A DNA stretch of 64,000 nt from Arthrobacter sp. M4. Lineage in GTDB: Bacteria; Actinomycetota; Actinomycetes; Actinomycetales; Micrococcaceae. Every line of letters begins with the position of its first letter. The stretch's first letter is position 1. The notes under the pieces are model-generated. The model was not told the DNA's origin. It ran no database searches and saw only the letters and a program-made list of their open reading frames with translations. Position numbers and translations under genes: made by a program. The stretch is taken from contig NZ_JAIWYX010000008.1 in the NCBI RefSeq assembly GCF_020251205.1, forward strand, positions 1-64,000, written 5' to 3'. Below are positions 60,130 through 64,000 of this stretch, piece after piece.

Positions 60130-61521
60130 CTAGAACGTCGCCTTGGCCGACTTGATCTCTTCGGCCATCTTCTTGACGGCCTCATCTGTGCTCGCGGTTC
60201 CGGAGAGGACGGCGTACACGTTCTTGTGGATCGCCTGGGAGATCTGCGGGTAGACGGGGGAAATGGGCCGGGGCTTGGAACCTTTGACGGAGGCCAGCAA
60301 TTCCTTGGCGAACGGCATCTTGGCAAGGACCTCCGGGTCCGAGTAGGCAGCTTCGTTCACCGGGGCCTGCGAGTAGTCCATGGCCACGTGCTTCTGCCAG
60401 TCCGGCGTTGTGGCGAAATTGATGAAGGAAACCGCCGCGCCAGGGTTGGTGGAGTGGGCCGAGATGCCAAGGTTCCAGCCGCCCAGCACGCCACTGGCCT
60501 TGGAAGTTCCGTCGAAAGAGGGGAGCGGGGCTACATCAAAAGTGCCTGCCAGTTTGGTGGCGTTCAGGAGCCGGTAGACGTGCGGCCAGTTGCGTTCGTA
60601 GCCGAAGGTTCCGGACTCGTAGGCCAAGCGGGTGGCGTCCTCGTTGTAGGTCAGGACGGCGCGGTCGGCCGAGCCCCTCTTGAGGCCTTCCGCCATGAAA
60701 TCCAGGACCTTGCGGGTCTGCGGCGAGTCGACCTTCACCTCGCCCTTGTCGTCCAAGACTTCCCCGCCTGCGCTGTAAAGAAGCTCGAGGAAGTTCACGG
60801 TGAGGCCTTCGTATTGCTTGCCCTGGTAGACGTAGCCGTTCCCCGCCGACTTGGCTGCCTCGGCGTAGAGCTGTGTCCACGTTTCTGGCTTGGCCACTTT
60901 GCCCTTGGCGTAGTAGATCAGGCCTGCATTGGTGAAGAACGGGGAACCCCAGTACCTCTCCTTGTATTTGGTGGTTTCCACGGTGGAGGGAATGAGGCGG
61001 TCCTTATTGGATTCGACGAGTTTTGTCTGGTCAAGTAGCCAGCCTTGGGACGCGAACTCCGACGTCCAAATCACGTCCAACATAAAGATGTCGCATTCGG
61101 TGGATTTGCCCTCCAGCCGCTGCACGGCTTGGGTTCTGGCCTCGTCCGTGGTGGCGCCAATTTCGGTGTACTTTGCCGTGATTTTCGGGTTTTCTTTACT
61201 GAATGCCGCCGCAGTGCCCTTGTAGATGCCGCTGGCATCCTTGCCACCGCAGATGGTCAGGTTTCCCGAAGCATTAGCGCCCGACGTCGGGTCGGCGGCT
61301 GCTGCTTTCTCCGCACCCGGGGTGGCTGCACCGCCGCCACAGGCGCTGAGTAGCAGGGTGGCTGCCAAGGCGGTCGCGGCGACTGTGAGCGGGCGGCCGC
61401 GGCGAGCGGCGCTGGCGAGGGGGCGACCGCGATCGGCGACTGTGAGCGGGCGGCCATGGCGGGCGGCGCTGGTGAGGGGGTGGCCATGGCGAGCAGCGTC
61501 CAGCAATTGAGTGATGTCCAA
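60130..61521 (-). CDS. sugar ABC transporter solute-binding lipoprotein
   Basis: A 463-residue family 1 binding protein. The lipobox LLSAC places the lipidated Cys at residue 61. The segment before it is far longer than a normal signal peptide and is built of about four copies of a ten-residue unit (ARHGRPLTVA-like), mirrored as DNA repeats at about 61390-61500. The mature part shows the usual ECDIFMLDVIWTSEFASQGWL and WGSPFFTNAGLIYY motifs of trehalose/maltose-type binding proteins. The GNLTICGGKDASG start of the mature domain is also typical. It is the first gene of the operon. Confidence 0.92.
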   Translation of the reverse strand: MDITQLLDAARHGHPLTSAARHGRPLTVADRGRPLASAARRGRPLTVAATALAATLLLSACGGGAATPGAEKAAAADPTSGANASGNLTICGGKDASGIYKGTAAAFSKENPKITAKYTEIGATTDEARTQAVQRLEGKSTECDIFMLDVIWTSEFASQGWLLDQTKLVESNKDRLIPSTVETTKYKERYWGSPFFTNAGLIYYAKGKVAKPETWTQLYAEAAKSAGNGYVYQGKQYEGLTVNFLELLYSAGGEVLDDKGEVKVDSPQTRKVLDFMAEGLKRGSADRAVLTYNEDATRLAYESGTFGYERNWPHVYRLLNATKLAGTFDVAPLPSFDGTSKASGVLGGWNLGISAHSTNPGAAVSFINFATTPDWQKHVAMDYSQAPVNEAAYSDPEVLAKMPFAKELLASVKGSKPRPISPVYPQISQAIHKNVYAVLSGTASTDEAVKKMAEEIKSAKATF

Positions 61522-61627
61522 AGTAGCTCCTTTGGTGGTCTAGGGATCGCGAGGCAGCGTTGGGGGGCGAGCTTATCCACCACGCGATGTGGCTTCGTTG
61601 CCTGAGAGTGCTTCCTTACACGGAGGG

Positions 61628-61645
61628 TTTGGAATCGATTCCAAA
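61628..61645. promoter_or_regulatory. LacI-type operator O1 of the sugar operon
   Basis: TTTGGAATCGATTCCAAA is a perfect 18-base palindrome with the CG centre typical of LacI/GalR operators. It lies 107 bases before the binding-protein start, in the 410-base gap that holds no gene. Confidence 0.88.
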
Positions 61646-61674
61646 TTGAAGGTAAGAGTCTGCTTTGTTCATGT

Positions 61675-61688
61675 TGGAATCGATTCCA
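61675..61688. promoter_or_regulatory. LacI-type operator O2 of the sugar operon
   Basis: TGGAATCGATTCCA repeats the core of O1. The centres are 45 bases apart, a spacing that would suit cooperative or looped repression. Confidence 0.88.
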
Positions 61689-61931
61689 TAGAAGTGTGAC
61701 AGCCGCCACGCGGAGGTGTCAACCTTCTCCGGAAAAGATTGTCGGAGCCTTCCTGGAACGAATCGGGACAGCGCCATCGAAGTTTGTTGCAACAACTAGT
61801 CGCACAAGATTCGGAACCAGTCCCAGCAAATCGCGAAGACCCTATGACTTCATTTCTCGGCCTATCCGACGAGCTTGTCTAACGCGACGTGGAGAACGCC
61901 TAACCCGCAGGATCACCGAGACTTGCTGTAC

Positions 61932-62930
61932 TCACGCCCTCGTCGAATCGCGTATGACCAGTTCATGCGGCAGGAAAACGCGGCCGCGGCGGTGGGCACC
62001 GGGGACCGTCATCCGTTCCAGGAGAGAATCGAAGGCCAAGCGGCCCATCTCGTAGGCCGGCTGCCTGATGGTTGTCAGTTCCGGAACGCACATTTCCGCC
62101 TGCACCGAATCGTCGAAACCCGCAACGGCAATGTCGTCGGGGACCCTGAGGCCCGCGTCGGTAATTTCGCGGACGCAGCCTGCAGCGACGATATCGTTGC
62201 CGCAGAATATGGCGTCGGGAAGTGTGTCCGTATCTAAGAGCTTTTTGGTGAGCCGGCGTCCGGCATGGAAGTCGAAATCTCCTTGGACAAACAGCATCTG
62301 CCCTGGTGACAGGCCGGCATCGGCGAGAGCCTGTCGAAAGCCTGACTCGCGGAGGCGGCCAGAACGAGCAGCTTGGAAGCCGAGCATCGCCAAGCGTCGG
62401 GCTCCAGTTGCAATCAAATGCCGAGTGATATCGAACGCGGCCTGGCGGTCATCTATGGAGACGCCGAAGGCCGCCTCGGAGCCGGTTATTTCGCAGACTT
62501 GGACCACGCTGAGTTGCTCAGCCAGCGCCTCGACTTCCTGGTCTGGCATCGTGGGCGAAAACAGTACCAGGCCGTCCACTGAGCCGTTCCGGAGCATGTC
62601 CACCAGCTGCTGCTCCCGTTCCAGGTCGCCGGACGTTGGTGCAATGAGGCTGACGTAGCCTGACAATGCGGCAGCGTCGCCTACACCGCGGAAGGCTTCA
62701 CTGATGACAGGCGAGTTCAGGTTTTTGGCCAATGCGAGGATGCGCATAGTTCGGTCGCGGCGTAGGTCCCGGGCGGACGCCAGAGGTCGATAGTTGAGCT
62801 GGCGGATTGCGGCTGTGACTTTTTCCTTGCTGGCCTCGCTGACAGCCGGACTTCCGTTGAGGACGCGGGAAACGGTCCCCACGGATACGCCAGCCGTCCT
62901 GGCGACATCCTGCACTGTCGCTCGCGCCAT
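61932..62930 (-). CDS. LacI-family transcriptional regulator
   Basis: A 332-residue LacI/GalR repressor. The HTH is ATVQDVARTAGVSVGTVSRV (residues 3-22), the hinge helix RPLASARDL, and the periplasmic-binding-protein-like effector domain follows to the end. The ATG at 62930 has AAAGGAC upstream. It is transcribed in the same direction as the sugar operon, 410 bases ahead of it. It is the obvious regulator for O1 and O2; its inducer is probably a disaccharide or derivative. Confidence 0.92.
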   Translation of the reverse strand: MARATVQDVARTAGVSVGTVSRVLNGSPAVSEASKEKVTAAIRQLNYRPLASARDLRRDRTMRILALAKNLNSPVISEAFRGVGDAAALSGYVSLIAPTSGDLEREQQLVDMLRNGSVDGLVLFSPTMPDQEVEALAEQLSVVQVCEITGSEAAFGVSIDDRQAAFDITRHLIATGARRLAMLGFQAARSGRLRESGFRQALADAGLSPGQMLFVQGDFDFHAGRRLTKKLLDTDTLPDAIFCGNDIVAAGCVREITDAGLRVPDDIAVAGFDDSVQAEMCVPELTTIRQPAYEMGRLAFDSLLERMTVPGAHRRGRVFLPHELVIRDSTRA

Positions 62931-63110
62931 TCGGTTTGTCCTTTCGCCGCCAGGAACAGTGTCATTGCCGCTGAGCCTCATCATGAGCGGAGAACTGACC
63001 AGCAGTCCTCAGCTTAGCGTTGCGACAAAAGGCCGCCTGCAGAACCTACCGATGCCGGGGCAGCTCAAGTTCCGGCGAGGTGGGGCTGGCACCCACCTCA
63101 GGTTCCCTCG

Positions 63111-64000
63111 CTAGCCGTTGCGCTCGAGAGCCTGGCCGATAACCTTGGCGCCCTCCGGAAAGGCCGCAGGGTTTGCGCCGGCGTAGTTGAGCCTGATGTA
63201 CGGACCGGCTGGCTCGGCAGGGAACCACTCATTCCCCGGGGCGATGATGACCCGGGAGCTTTCGCAATCGCGGGTGAGCTTGTCGAGGTCCGTTCCATCC
63301 GGCAGCCGTAGCCAAAGGTTCAATCCGCCCTTAGGAACGGTGGTGATGTGGGCCTGTGGTGCGTGCTCGCGGAGGCTGCTTGCCAGGAGATCCCGGCGTG
63401 ACTGGAGCTGGTGGCGGAGACCGCGCAAGTGAGTCTGCCAACCGGGCTGCGTGACGACGTCGAGCGCTGCCGCTTGGAGGACGCCGCTGACGTACATCAT
63501 CTCAGCCGCTCTTTCGGCCAGGATGCGCTCGCGGGCGGGGCCGCGGGCAATAATCCCAGCGACGCGTATGGCTGGGGACACGCTCTTCGTCAGTGACCGG
63601 ATATAGATCACATGGCCTGAACTGTCGTGGGCAGCAACAGGGTTTGGAGTTGTAGTGATGCCGAAATCGTGGGCCCAGTCGTCCTCAACAAGGAAGGCGC
63701 CATGATTGCGCAGAATCTCCAGGACCTGCTCGGCCCGCTGGGCTGACCATTGGGCCCCGGTCGGGTTGGCGTAGTTCGGTTGCGCATAAAACATCCTTGC
63801 CCCGGTTTCCTCAAAGGCCCGCGACAGCTCTTCGGGATCCGGGCCTTCCGGGCCGCTGGGTACCGGGATGAGGCGGACTCCAGCCTGCGCGGCTGCAAGG
63901 ATGGCGCCCCAATAGGTGGGTGATTCCACCAGCAACGGCTGTCCGTTTCCTACCAAAGCCCTGAAGATCGAGCTCAATCCGCCCTGGCTTCCTGGCACAA
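63111..64000 (-). CDS. MocR/PLP-dependent aminotransferase-domain protein, 5' end outside the window
   Basis: At least 296 residues of a fold-type I aminotransferase domain. It begins inside the SGSQGGL-type segment (PGSQGGLSSIFRAL) and carries AQPNYANPTG, DDWAHDFG and the PLP lysine in RSLTKSVSPAIRVAG. This is the arrangement of MocR/PdxR-type regulators (GntR HTH plus aminotransferase domain) and of 2-aminoadipate-type transaminases. Which one cannot be decided because the N-terminus is missing. Confidence 0.82.
   Translation of the reverse strand, partial: VPGSQGGLSSIFRALVGNGQPLLVESPTYWGAILAAAQAGVRLIPVPSGPEGPDPEELSRAFEETGARMFYAQPNYANPTGAQWSAQRAEQVLEILRNHGAFLVEDDWAHDFGITTTPNPVAAHDSSGHVIYIRSLTKSVSPAIRVAGIIARGPARERILAERAAEMMYVSGVLQAAALDVVTQPGWQTHLRGLRHQLQSRRDLLASSLREHAPQAHITTVPKGGLNLWLRLPDGTDLDKLTRDCESSRVIIAPGNEWFPAEPAGPYIRLNYAGANPAAFPEGAKVIGQALERNG

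Noticed and set aside
1..64000. Prophage, integrative element or plasmid origin
   Set aside because: No integrase, transposase, phage structural gene, replication initiator, tRNA or attachment-type duplication was seen anywhere in the window.

Overview
The window is high-GC DNA from an actinobacterium, most likely an Arthrobacter or Paenarthrobacter relative. This rests on a mycothiol-type maleylpyruvate isomerase, a DUF222/13E12 HNH protein, an ABC sugar importer with no dedicated ATPase gene, and many GTG starts. No rRNA, tRNA, CRISPR array, integrase or transposase was seen. The content looks like chromosomal accessory metabolism: catabolic islands, most with their own regulator and visible operators.

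Layout. 0-4.6 kb: gentisate ring-cleavage operon genD-genF-genM with a convergent IclR regulator; a matching palindrome lies before genD and over the regulator start. 4.7-8.7 kb: alpha/beta hydrolase, NatAB-like ABC exporter, two small coupled proteins, dodecin. 9.3-12.9 kb: a 1005-residue DUF222-HNH protein inflated by low-complexity repeats, then a glyoxalase-like protein. 13.1-20.5 kb: an acid-sugar cluster (GntR/FCD regulator, hydrolase, DUF1537 kinase, beta-hydroxyacid dehydrogenase, GntP permease, class II aldolase), with two identical 20-base palindromic sites. 20.5-26.9 kb: AsnC regulator divergent from an MFS-M20 amidohydrolase pair, an acyltransferase, DUF1508 and GNAT proteins.

27-39.6 kb looks like one regulon. 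Five related palindromes (ATGAGAA-N4-TTCTCAT type) precede an idnO/idnD-like pair, an SDR-aminotransferase-TetR-TetR operon, an rraA-MHS transporter-pxpA-pxpB-pxpC operon, and a divergent 2-hydroxyacid dehydrogenase. The two TetR paralogues share an identical recognition helix, and PxpA departs from its family at two motifs. 39.6-47.3 kb: zinc-ribbon protein, HNH remnant, SDR, GH16-like protein, FUSC-like membrane protein, a 930-residue secreted repeat protein and an alcohol dehydrogenase.

47.6-52.7 kb: FCD regulator divergent from a MatC-like carrier, a class III CoA-transferase and a fused AccD-AccA-type carboxyltransferase without biotin partners, a plausible compact malonate (or similar diacid) pathway. 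52.8-56 kb: MHS transporter and a self-contained Fic protein with a perfect inverted repeat over its promoter region. 56.2-62.9 kb: ThuA, a Gfo/Idh/MocA oxidoreductase, a sugar ABC importer and its LacI regulator, with two perfect LacI-type operators. The right edge cuts a MocR-like aminotransferase-domain gene.

All functions are read from sequence patterns and remembered family features; no database search was possible.
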